This document shows positions 33,141-44,167 of a DNA stretch of 64,000 nucleotides, piece by piece (the first letter of the stretch is position 1; each line of letters opens with the position of its first letter). The stretch is from Hyaloscypha bicolor E (taxonomy: Eukaryota > Ascomycota > Leotiomycetes > Helotiales > Hyaloscyphaceae): contig NW_020194684.1 in assembly GCF_002865645.1 (NCBI RefSeq), positions 6,053,952 through 6,117,951 on the forward strand. Direction: 5' to 3'. The notes beneath the pieces are model-generated. The model was not told where the DNA came from. It did no database searches and worked only from the letters and a program-made list of their open reading frames with translations. The position numbers and the translations under genes were made by a program.

Positions 33141-33241
33141 CTACTCCTATTTCGATTCACTTGCGGTAATCTCAATACAAACACTTTAGAAAAAACATCT
33201 TATTACGATATATTGACAAAGGGAACCCAATACTACTGTTA

Positions 33242-35004
33242 CTACAGAACCGCATCTTCTATTTCTAATAGAGCTGTCACGATCTCCTGCAGATATGGAC
33301 GCTCCTCAAGAAAAGCCAGAATAGCAAGGTCCTGGGTATTTGCGATGCCAGCGGCTTTCCTTTGGCCTGCCTCAATAAATCGTACCGCTTCCCCAACCTC
33401 TTCACTCCACCATAGTCTTGCAGCCGCTTGCGTTTCTCTAGCGTTTCCAACCTTCTCACCACAACTTCCTGTACGACCTTTCGGAAACAATTTCATCCCC
33501 CTCCTAATGACAAGCGGAAACATTCCTCGCCACTCCATGGCCCCAGCTGTACATCTTCTAATAAGAGATCTCAGATAACCCGGGGTTCTGCGAAACTCTG
33601 GAAAACTTTGATCCCACTCTGGCTCTCTGAACGTCTCGGCGGTTAGAACACTATTAACGGAACCAACGCCCTCAAAGAGACACCAAAGGATTTTACCAAG
33701 CATGAAAACTTGCGCTCGTTCTTGTTCCGGCGGTTTTAGAATGAGCCATGGCAATCTATGATTGGAATAATGCCTTCTCTCATCTACTACAGAAGGAGGT
33801 TGTCCCAAGATCGCCAAATAGTCATCCAGCATAGATTTGAATTCCTGATCCAGGACTTCGGGTCTTTCTCTAGTAAGGTATTGAATATACTCGATATAAT
33901 AAATCTCTGGAGGAGACCATGAGTACCAACTGCAACGCTGCTCAAAATCGATGAGGAGGATATTCATATTTCGCAGCTCGTTCGAGGCCACCATCAGGAT
34001 ATTTGTCGGTTTGAGATCAGAGTAAAAGCTAAATTCGCTCTTATTGATATGCTGCAATGCGGAAACCAATTGTTTGGCCCATCTCATTCGATCCTGCAGA
34101 GAAAGTGCCTCGCTGCCGTGGGTTCGCCAGAGGACATCGCGCAGTGTGCCCGCTGGATGATACTCTACGATAAAGCCACAAACTCCAACCTTGCCGCCGA
34201 AAGCACACTTCTTTGTCACGATATATAATGGTTTTGAAATGACGTTTGGATGTGCCTCCATCTCTAGCAATGCTCTTAGCTCGTCGTAAAGGAATCGTAC
34301 TTCATCTGTCGTGGATTTGAATACGAAGGTGTCGGAAGAAGGTTTGCAGCTAAGGCGGACGAGGGTGATAGTCTCCCGGAGCTGTGCCAGAGTTTTAAGT
34401 TGAGATATATCGATGGTCTCAAGCCATCTCGAAGATGGGATGTTCCATTTCCCTTGGAGTTTAGGGACGGAGAGCCATTGCAGCTCGACATCGTACACTG
34501 GAACGAGATGGATGGTCATCTCTCTTATGTCAACAGACATTCGGTCTATAACAATGAATGATCCAAAGGGCATTTCCATATAGAGTTTCTCGAAATTTGG
34601 CTGGTTGGCGGACCAAACGTCGAGAACACGCACCAGATGCCGGCAGATGGGAAGATCTACCAAACGCTCCTGGCGCAGGAGATCGCAGCTCCAGAGTTGA
34701 AAACATCAGATACCCCTTCTCGATAATATTTCTGCTCTGGGATATAGAGGTCGATTCGTAGTGGCCCCTTCGATCTTGCGAAGTGCGGGATGGCGAAGAG
34801 GCGGGTCCCATCTGCTCCGCATCCGTCAATGCTCCACTTCGTGTCCTGACCGACATCGAGGCTGTCGATTCGATTCTTTGGATTCAGGACAGATTTAAGC
34901 CAAGGGAGACTTATGTCGTTTGAGTTCCGTTCAGGAAAAAGTTCCGGCTCGAAGGCAGCCGCGGGAAACATGGTCGCACGGAACATATCCACGCAAGGGT
35001 CCAT
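33242..35004 (-). CDS. Divergent protein-kinase-like protein (one splice or frameshift ambiguity)
   Basis: Two blocks on the minus strand: 35004-34714 and 34669-33242, 572 residues if a 44-nt intron (34670-34713, GTATCT...GCCAG, phase 0) is removed. The N-terminal ~200 residues are a non-kinase domain (LVDLPICRHLVRVLDVWSA). The kinase domain follows: TFVFKS (Lys), AHPNVI, FIVEYHPAGTLRDVL, catalytic loop FYSDLKPTNILM (YSD for HRD; Asp, Lys and Asn kept), LLIDFEQR (DFE for DFG). The catalytic residues survive, so activity is possible. Alternative reading: the putative intron encodes a clean peptide (QLWSCDLLRQERLVDLP) that would join the upstream frame if the run of four T at 34700-34703 (A on the plus strand) were five. 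In that case this is a one-base frameshift, not an intron. I cannot decide. Nothing recognisable follows the kinase. Confidence 0.7.
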
Positions 35005-35712
35005 GGTGAATGCAGAAATTCAGAGTGGATAGTAATAGCTGAAAATATGCCTCGGAGTAGAGAATATATAAATGAGGAGACGGTCTGGTACGATCGGTCA
35101 CTAGTCCTGTGTGATATAGGTGAAAATTATCTCAATGGGAAGAGGTTAGGAGCGGAGGAGAAGTATTGCGAAAACCAAAACCTACGGTCGGTGAGAGTTC
35201 AGATTTTTAGCGCCAGACATGTAACAATATAGGCTGATCGGACGCTGTTGGTGCTATTTATAACAAACTTTCACCTATCCATGAAAGGACCTCCATAAAG
35301 GTCTGTCAATAAGGATGGCATACCACTCGCAAATCCTACCAACTGTCCATGGTTCGGCAAAGTTAACTTTCTCTACTGGGCGGCATTGTAACCTCAGGGC
35401 AGTTAAATATATTTAGTCAAGTAGGGCCACAAAAATTGACACAAGACACATTTCCTCAGTAGTCATTCTGGTTCTATGAAAACCTCATGTAAAAAATTCC
35501 GAGATAAACTAGTTCAGGTGGCTTAAGAAGGTTATTTGAAATCATTTGATGTGTCGTGTAGTAGGTAATACACATAGCCTTGTGTTATCAAGTACCGCCG
35601 AATGACCTAAAACAATAAACATATCACCTAGAGTGGCGGTTGTGTTGAATCAACGGCCCAAGTGTTTGTTCCCAAAGACCAGAAGAAAATACAAAAGACC
35701 AGAATTCGTTCC
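35005..35712. other. Spacer upstream of the kinase and downstream of the dioxygenase
   Basis: AT-rich spacer; no gene or strong repeat seen. Confidence 0.35.
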
Positions 35713-37169
35713 TTACGGAGTCATACCCTCGCGAATGCCGAACTTCAAAACAGGTGTTGGCTGGAAGTTCCAGGTTGGTTTCACTTCAAGATTGTCCTAG
35801 AACATTCGAGAGTTACCCTCTTGAAGGTAGTCAGGCAGATCCCACTTCAAATTCTCATTCCTCAACCACAAGCGGACAAGGTAACGGTTGTCATCTCCAC
35901 TGTCCACAAATGCGTCTCTAGAGTGCAAGATGGTGAAGTTGTTGATAAAAGTCATATCACCAGGCTGAAGAGAAATGCACAGCTTGTGTTTCTGAGCAAG
36001 AGCTTGGATCGCGAGGAGAGCCTCGAGTTTACCAGGGGTCATTTCAGGAAGGTCAGCTGAACGGGGGACGCCAGGCATTCCAAGGAGTGGCCGAGTAATG
36101 ACGTTCATGATGAATTTTCCGTTCTCTTGGTATATGAGGGGACGTATTTGAGACCCAAATAGCTTCCCATGGCTGTCGTTGTCATTTCAGTAATCGTCTC
36201 TTTTTTTCTAAAAAAAAAAAAGGGGGGGTTAAAAAAAAGTGAAACTTTACTTACGTCTCAAAACCCCAAACTGAGCTTGACATGAGATCCAAGAGAGCTG
36301 GTTTGGCTACAGCCAGTTCATTGTAAACTTTCCCTGCCGATGCAAGGTTGTGATTACCTCCATGGGTTACGCAGGCTCGTGTGTGCATTGCCAAGATATT
36401 TGCAAACATATCGTTGTGAAAGTCCTAGTGTACATTAGCCCCTTGTATCTAAAATTATCTACTATAGACCTACCAGGGCTAAGTTCGAATGTCTGGTTGA
36501 GCGCTCTTCTTGTGGGGTAGAGCTGCCTTTAGCATTGCGAATATGGGCTAAGGTTTTGAGTCAGTACCTCATAGACATCTCGAAGTGTGACGGTCTTCAA
36601 CGTACCAATGATATGTCCCTCGTCATCCTGCTTTCCTCTGGTTTCTCCAATGTAGCTAGAAATGCCCAAAAATAAGAGCATATTGTCCTCATGAGAGTAT
36701 GCAGCTGAATTGAGGCTGCGAATATTCACGAACCCTTGTCCTTCATGGACCTCCAGTGCGAGATCACGGAGGTGGGTTCCAAGCGTGGGAAGAGGGAAGC
36801 TCTCGCAGTTTACTTCACTTCCATCCAAGCCAAGGGCTAGCAGGGTTTAGTGCTTGAACAATAAAAGTTGTGTGAGGATCCGTACCTTTAAAGTGCTTCA
36901 AAGCGGCAGTGACTTCATCTTTCTATTGATCGTTGAGCACTCGTGTGTAGGTTGCCCTCATCTACGAACTGAGACCCCTCCCAGACCATTTCAGAATGGA
37001 GTAGATTGCTGTTATCAACTTTGAGCGTTTCATCAGGAACAATAGCGCCGTTCTCAGCAAGGTTTTGAAGGTCTTTGGTCTTTGAATCCGCTACGGCGAC
37101 AGGAGAAAGTTCACGGAACGCAGGAGAGGACTCCCCCATAAGGTGGTCGACTACCAAAGTAGGACACAT
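35713..37169 (-). pseudogene. TauD/TfdA-type Fe(II)/2-oxoglutarate dioxygenase, broken
   Basis: Six coding blocks on the minus strand can be aligned: MCPTLVVDHLMGESS...VWEGSQFVDEG; KDEVTAALKHFK; ALGLDGSEVNCESFPLPTLG ... SSYIGETRGKQDDEGHII; AHIRNAKGSS...RHSNLAL; DFHNDMFANILAMHTRACV (iron ligands H-x-D) ... VWGFET; HGKLFGSQIRPLIYQE ... FTILHSRDAFVD (distal His) and LVRLWLRNE (2-oxoglutarate Arg). Introns of 45-110 nt join the later blocks in phase. Defects: after QFVDEG the frame slips by one base and a TAG (36923-36925) interrupts the passage reading YTRVLNDQ-KDEVTAAL. A second in-frame TAG (35797-35799) cuts off 28 C-terminal residues that continue in the same frame to TAA at 35713. A 43-nt intron could hide the first two defects but not the last. 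Known reaction: oxidative attack on sulfonates or similar small molecules. Probably inactive. Confidence 0.72.
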
Positions 37170-39369
37170 TGCTAAAAGTTGGGCTGAGTTTCTTGATGAA
37201 AAATAGAAATCGAGACCTGGCAGAGGGGGTGTTCGCCGTGGCGACACTTCGAGAACAATATAAGGATATGAAAGTTGCTTAATAGAAGTGCTTCAGAAAA
37301 GGAGCTGCAATAGGTGATGATAAGTGATTATAAGGGGGAGGAAGAGAGATAGATATATATCCACTTTCCGTATGGCACGGGATTATCTAGCCGTTATCTG
37401 CTTGAGGAGGGATACTGTCACCAGCACTTGAGAGGAGTGTTGACCTCGTGCGGGGTTGCCTCCTTCCAAAAACAGACTTTCCCAGTATCCAACTGTTACA
37501 CAAGTTGGACGTAGTCTAGACTGCGGTCTGAGCCCCCTACAACAAACTGGACTATCGCTCCATTGGACTTTCAGGCTGAGCCATGATCTGCTCCGACCCA
37601 CTCTACAAGGGCCGTATTAGTCAACACCACGCCCAATTTTACCAAAGTCAGTGCTTTTTGATCAATGAATAGCTGGTTTTACCAAAGTTGGAATATTTTA
37701 GTTCACAATTATTAATCTTATTAAAGGGGTGTCGGTCGCATAAAAGGAAAATATTAGTTATTTAAAACAGGGCTATTTTATAATTTGACCATAATAAGTA
37801 TACCCCTATTTTTGGGCTTGCGCCGCAGCAATCTAATGCTTTTTACGGTATTATAAATAGAATCAGCCATGCAAGGTTTCTTATTTGGTGAATATCCTCA
37901 TAAATTTAAGGAAGTTGGGAGTAGGGAATAAACGAGTGAGGAAGTCAGTGGAGAACTGGGGAACCTCTTGTTAAGGCGCCGCCGCTGCAGGCAAAGCGTT
38001 GTAAGGAAAAGTGAAGCTTGTTTTGGAATTCCATTAATCGTGAAATATATATTATTTTAAGTGTATTGAAGAATGGTAATTTTGATATAATAATTATAAC
38101 TTTCACTCTCAGTGAGCATCTTGCTATATTGGCCCGTTTGGCGAGTAAATTGGAGCAGATTCAGACTGGATCGATCCTAAGCGAAATTGTTTTACGAAGA
38201 GATGTAATGAAGATTCCTAGATCTCATATAACTTCTCTACTATTGATTATATTATAAAATTTTGAGCTGTGCAATCACACCGTTTGACTCCACCTCTCTA
38301 GATCTCTCGCGTACGAGAAATTTAGACTCAATGTTACATTAATACGGCGATCAGAAGGTAGAGGGGGTTTTGTGAGGCTCGCTTAGCATGAGACTTTGGA
38401 TCAAGAAAGACACTCCTATACAAATTTACTATATGAGGTACATAGGCTTGAATCATTCTTAGATCGATCCACACCGATCTTGGATCAATCCTGAATCGAT
38501 CCAGCCGATCCGGGATCATTGAACAGACTGGTACTACCTCAAACCATTTAGACCGCGGTCCAAATAGACTGAGGTTGTGCTATCACCAACCTTGATCCAA
38601 CATGTTTTTCGATACTCCCATCCCCCAGAAGTTTGAAACTGTGGTTCAATCACGACGACTGCCTAGGGTTACAAGCTAATAGGAAGGCTTGAAATGCACC
38701 CTGAAGTGCAACTCAACTGTGCCGCATGTATGCAACAGCGAGCCTACTTCTTATCACAACCAACTGTCCCTCCCGAGATACCAATACGAGCGATTACCCT
38801 ATTGGTAGCTCGGGGGGGCACAACAATGCAACACCACCACCACCACCACCAACAACCTAATGCAATAACACAACCAATGATGCGACATCAAAACCAATAT
38901 CCCAATATCACAACCAACATGATCATTCCTCTTTCCCAAATTTGTTCACATTGCAGTTCATACATTCTGACTCCTCGGAAAGGTGCATCCGTTCTCGAAA
39001 TCAGCGAATCATATGCAAATCCCGGTGCTATGGATTGGTTGGCATTTATAGACTTCACGTTGTACCACCTTCCAAACCTGGCCCGGCCAGCGCCCACGCT
39101 CTGCACGAAGCAGTCGTATCAGTTTCCCCAGCATTATACCGTCCATGGCACCGTTCCGGTCACGAGCTCTTCGGTGCTTGAGCTAGAGCGGGGCACAGCT
39201 TTTTCCAACATCCGGAACCACGTCTGGCGGGGTCCCCAGATCTCGAGGGTCCAAAGCCAAGACTCTCTAAACTTGACCAGGTCTATTACTTACTACCATC
39301 ACCAAACGCACATGAATCAATTCAATTCCTAACGTGAGGGACTCCCGACTCCCAAGTCTTGTAACTACC
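37170..39369. other. 2.2-kb gene-poor interval
   Basis: No gene I can support. AT-rich block at about 37640-37860. A cluster of GATC-containing words (CGATCCA/GGATCA) lies at about 38461-38518, and a (CAC)n microsatellite at about 38832-38852. The 212-residue frame at 38694-39332 is built around that microsatellite and lacks family signals. The last ~100 bases should contain the ABC transporter promoter. Confidence 0.4.
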
Positions 39370-42300
39370 ATGCTCGTTACTCAGATGCCAGAAAACGCTG
39401 GGAAGCGCTTCCTCTACAGTCCATCAAAGCTAGAGTTAGTAGTACTAGTATCTACGCTTATATCTGCTATCACGGCGGGAGCAATTTCGGTAATCATGCC
39501 AGTAAGTCTAGATCTTGCTCAAGCCCGTGATCCCACCTAATCTAAGTCTTCAGATCATTTTCAGTCTGTTAGCAAAGACATTTCTCACCGAAACAAACGA
39601 TTCCCACAGCTTTTTATCCAAGGTTAATCAGCTTTCGACATATTTTGTTTACCTAGGAGTGGCAGCATTTTTCGCAAATTTCATAACGACTGCCGGGTTC
39701 ATCTACCTAGGGCACAAGATAACACGCAGACTGCGTGAATATTATCTAGCTGCACTTTTATACCAGAACGCGGCCTTTTTTGATGGTTTTGGGCCTGGTG
39801 AATGTGCTGCACGTCTGACCAGCCAGACAGACACGGTTGAAAAGGCTATAGCCCAAAAGTCTGCAAGAGACGCTGATCGGGATCTTACGATTCGTTGCCT
39901 CCTTCTCGGTTGGCTTCTATTTCTGTTGGAGGCTGACATTAGTACTGACTTGGTCCATCTTTGTTGCATTTTTTGTTATGAAGGTCGTTGCACGTGTGAC
40001 AACTCAGAATGACAAAAGTCGGTTGGATGCCGAGACTTCAGCAGCAGCAGTACTTGAAGAGAGCTTTGCCTCTGTCAGAGATGTCACGGCCTTAGGAGCA
40101 CAAAATTACCACGTCAATAGATACGCCGAACGACTGAAAAATGCAGAGCGGTTTCAATTCCGTGGCATAACGGTCCTTTCCCTTACTCTGGCTTTCACTG
40201 TCGGGATCAGCTATCTCATTATCATGACAACTCTTTGGGCAGGATCAAACTTGATTGTAAACCTGCAAGCGAGTTTCGAAGACATAATCACCATCCAACT
40301 CATTATTCAAGCAGCAATATTCGTCATAATCGGTATTATTAGCACTGCCGACGTCTTCGTGAAAGCTAAGACTACAATCAGCGCAATCTCTTCAATGAGA
40401 GCTTCAAATGTGTCACCGAGAACTGGAGCTGGCCCACAGCATATCATTGGTTCCATTGCATTCGAGAATGTTGGCTACATGTACCCTTCAAGGTCCACAT
40501 CGGTGATCTTTGACAATATGAATCTGAACTTTCCGGCCGGCAAGATGAGCGCCCTGGTTGGGCGATCTGGCTCTGGTAAAACCACAGTTCTTGACCTGAT
40601 CGAGAGGTTCTACGATCCTACGAGTGGATCCATATTGCTCGATGGGGTCAATACAAAAGATCTCGACATCTATTGGTTGAGGCGACGGCTTGGCTTGGTC
40701 TCTCAAAGTCCTGTGCTCTTTCAAGGGAGTATTTTCGACAATATTTGCCATGGCCTCACCGGGACTGAGTTCGAAAAAGCAGACATTGTTACTCAGCAAG
40801 GGTTGGTTGAGGCGGCTGCTCAAGTGTCTTTCTCTCACGATTTCATAAAGGCACTCCCCAATGGATACAATACTCAGGTAGGAGACCGTGGTTTAAGGCT
40901 TTCGGGAGGACAGAAGCAGCGAATTGCAATTGCACGGGCCGTTATCGCAGGTCCAGCGGTACTTTTACTAGATGAAGCAACTTCGGCGTTGGATTCAGAA
41001 ACCGAAGTGAGAGTTCTTTCGGCGATTAGGTCTCTCAAATGCACCACGATTCTCGTTGCACATCGCCTGACAGCCATAAAAGCAGCAGATAAGATAATTG
41101 TTCTGTCCGTGGGGAACAGTCCCCAGGAGAGTACTTTTGACGAGCTTTGTCAACGCCAAAACGCCTTTACCGACCTTGTACAGAAAGAGCAAGAAATTAC
41201 TCCAAGTTCAACAAATCAATTAGTGTATGAGCGGGTTCTCGAGAAAGATCATGACGACTTCAAAGCTGAGCGATCCATCAGTGCCGCCAGTTTGAACTTC
41301 AATTCTACCACTGAGAAGCACGATTCGGCCGATCCAATTCCACCTTCGGCAGTACTTGACATATTGGTAAACCAGAATCGAGAACAAGGCACGAGAAGCA
41401 CACCAAAGTCTTCGCTTTGTAGATTGGTCCAATTTATTTGGACTTTCCAAAAAGACCGCAAAATATTCTTGCTATGTGGAATCCTGGCAGCATTCGTGGC
41501 CGGTGTCGAGGAACCAGTTCATGCAGTTCTATTCGCAAAATCTACAGTGTCACTTTCCCTGCCTAGAAGCATGTACGGAGAGTTACTGTCACAGACCCGA
41601 CTCTGGGCTTTGATGTATCTTACTCTCGCCGTGGTACAATTCTTGGCTTTCGCCACCCAGGGGCTTTGCTTCGGGGCATTGTCTCTTCGCGTCATGCGTC
41701 TTGCGAGAGTAGATGCCATGCGATGCCTCTTGCGATCGAGCATAGAGTCCCTCGATCAGATCCCCAATCTCTCCTCCAGTTTGACCTCATTTGTCACGAC
41801 GGAAACTTCTAGCATGGCCGACTTGATGGGAAGCACGCTTGGAATGCTTTTTATCATCGCAGCTACCCTCTTCGTAGCTTTCATTGTCTCTTGCGCCTTT
41901 CAGTGGAAACTTGCCCTTGTGTGTTGGGCCATTTTCCCGGTCCTCTTCGGTTGCTCTTATCTGCGGAATGTTTGCTGGACGGAATTTCAAGGGAGAAGAA
42001 AAGAAGGATATCGAGAAGCTGCAAGCTACGCATCTGAAGCCATCGGTGAATTTCGTACAATAGCTGCCTTGACCAGGGAACAGCATGTTCTATCCCTGTA
42101 CCGCTCATTACTGGTATCTGCAACAAGGGGTTTCGTTACTGTGTCATTCAAAGTAGCGGGTATACAAGGGCTAGTAAGGTCTATCACATACTTTGGCCTA
42201 GCTTTGGGTTTCTGGTACGGAGGAACTCTCCTGGGTCGTGGGGATTGCACAGCATTTCAATTTTTTGTGACCTATACTGCAGTAATGTTTGCATCTCAGT

Positions 42301-43220
42301 CTGCCGGCTTGATTTTCTCAATTTCTCAAGATCTAGGAATTGGAAAACGAGCCGCCATGGACCTCCTACAGCTTTTCGGCCGGGAACCACTATTAACAAG
42401 CCCGGAATCGTTCGAAACTGAATCGCAAAACAGGATCCAGTTCCGCGACGTCTACTTCCAATACCCCAGTCGGTCATGTCCTGCATTGAAAGGTATATCA
42501 TTTGTTATAGAGCCGGGCGAGCATGTTGCTTTCATAGGCGCCAACGGTGCTGGTAAGAGCACGATTTTATCCTTGTTGGAACGCTTTTACGATCCCCAAA
42601 GTGGAATCATCAACGTACATGGATTTGATATCTCTGCTGTTGATGTCGAAAACTATCGCAAAACTGTGGCATTAGTGAGCCAGGATGTTGTGCTCTATAA
42701 TGCAACTATCAAAGAGAATCTACTACTCGGCACACATGGTCGGGTTGTGTCTGACGAGGATCTCCATTCGGCCTGCCAAAAGGCTAACATTTTAGATTTT
42801 ATTTCCTCCCTACCGTAAGATTCCCCAACTTTGTGATTTCTAGCAGGACTGATTACTTTCAGGGATCAATTCGCGACGATGATGGGCACGAAAGGGTGTA
42901 CACTGAGCGGTGGTCAGAGGCAACGTCTAGCTTTTGCCCGGGCACTCTTACGCAAACCAGGCATACTACTTTTAGACGAAGTTACTGCCAACCAGGACTT
43001 GGAATCTGAATCTCTTATTGTTAGAGCAATCAGAACAGCAGGCCCACGTTGCACAACAATCAGCGTCACACATCGACTGAACACGCTAGAAGGAGTTGGC
43101 CGAATCTACGTACTGGATCAAGGATCGATTGTTGAATACGGAACTCCAGAACAACTGTTCCGTATGAAAGGAGTTTATTATAACATGGCAAAGACTCAAG
43201 GGCTGACTGGCTGTTCCTGA
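39370..43220 (+). pseudogene. Full-length ABCB-type (MDR-like) ABC transporter with one frameshift
   Basis: Exons 39370-39501, 39554-42814 and 42863-43220 (introns 52 and 48 nt) would give about 1249 residues in TMD-NBD-TMD-NBD order. NBD1: Walker A GRSGSGKTT, signature LSGGQKQRIAIARA, Walker B VLLLDEATSALD. NBD2: Walker A GANGAGKST, signature LSGGQRQRLAFARAL, Walker B ILLLDEVTANQD (altered after the Glu). Known role: ATP-driven export of hydrophobic compounds or peptides. Defect: in the first membrane domain the frame breaks at the run AAAA (39855-39858). Before it reads TSQTDTVEKAIAQ; after it, one base over, SLQETLIGILRFVASFSVGF. The extra base has no intron explanation. It is either a real +1 mutation or a sequencing error in a homopolymer; everything else looks intact, so error or very recent loss are both plausible. 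Confidence 0.85.
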
Positions 43221-44167
43221 AAACTTAACACTGTGTAGAACCTCTTTGGTTTGATAATACGAAATCTTCAACTTGAAGACTAATCCATCTGAAATACTCT
43301 GTCCTTAGCACAAGCGGGTATTTCCAGATTATGAACTTATTCAAGTCCTTCAAAAAATACTACCCTTCCCTCGCAACCCTACTCTGAAATTGTACAAATA
43401 CTGGTGGATTCTATTGCCCGCTAATTCTATCAATAGGCACTCCAGTTTTCTTTCCAAATCCCCACACCACGCTCCATTCCCTGCATTGATGAGCAACTAG
43501 CCATTATACTAATTCCTGGGAGTTCTAAAGCTTATCTTTACTAATACTGGGACCTTAATAGGCCAGGGGCACGCCGCGCGACTGCATGCAGAGCGTATTC
43601 GCGTGCATTGCTTGCACGTGCGCTGCATCCACGTGCCCGAGCAAGCTAGGATGTGCATGCCTTGAGGATATACTTTTTAAGCGATTTTAAGAGCAAGGGA
43701 GGGAGGGACGTGCTTCTTCCCCGCCTTATGTGCGCGTGCCGGGGGCTAAAGAATAGCCGAAAAACAAAAACCTTACTTTATATTAATTACAAAACTTAGC
43801 CTTCTAAGCGCGGGTGAGGGGGACTAGAAGGGAAAGAAATTCTCAATTGCATAAGCACCCTTTCTGGGCAGACACTGGAAGGGTGCTTATATGCATCCTA
43901 ATCAGAGTTGGCCTCCTATTATTACCCCTTTGGGCGGACACCCCTGTTTTAGGAATACTACGCGAGCAGAACAAGGGGCGGGGGGGTTGCAGGGGTTGGT
44001 AGGGGCACACTGATACTGTATCTATCAGATTTTACATTGAAATTGGAATAATCCTTCTTGTATATGTTATCTTGGTCTGGTGGGTTTTCTGTGCCCCAGC
44101 AGTCTTCATGTGCGTTGAACTACAATTTTCCCCATTCGATCAACCCAGTCGGTTACAAGAAGCCCAC
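43221..44167. other. Spacer with hairpin-forming sequence
   Basis: No gene seen. At 43849-43894 GCATAAGCACCCTT and AAGGGTGCTTATATGC form an inverted repeat with a ~16-nt loop. At 43575-43645 a GC-rich tract carries nested GCATGCA, CGTGCATTGCTTGCACG and GCACGTG palindromes. Confidence 0.45.

Noticed and set aside
38694..39332. 212-residue open frame with a poly-His stretch
   Set aside because: The frame is held open by a CAC microsatellite, has no family motif, overlaps other frames on both strands and shows no splice or start context.
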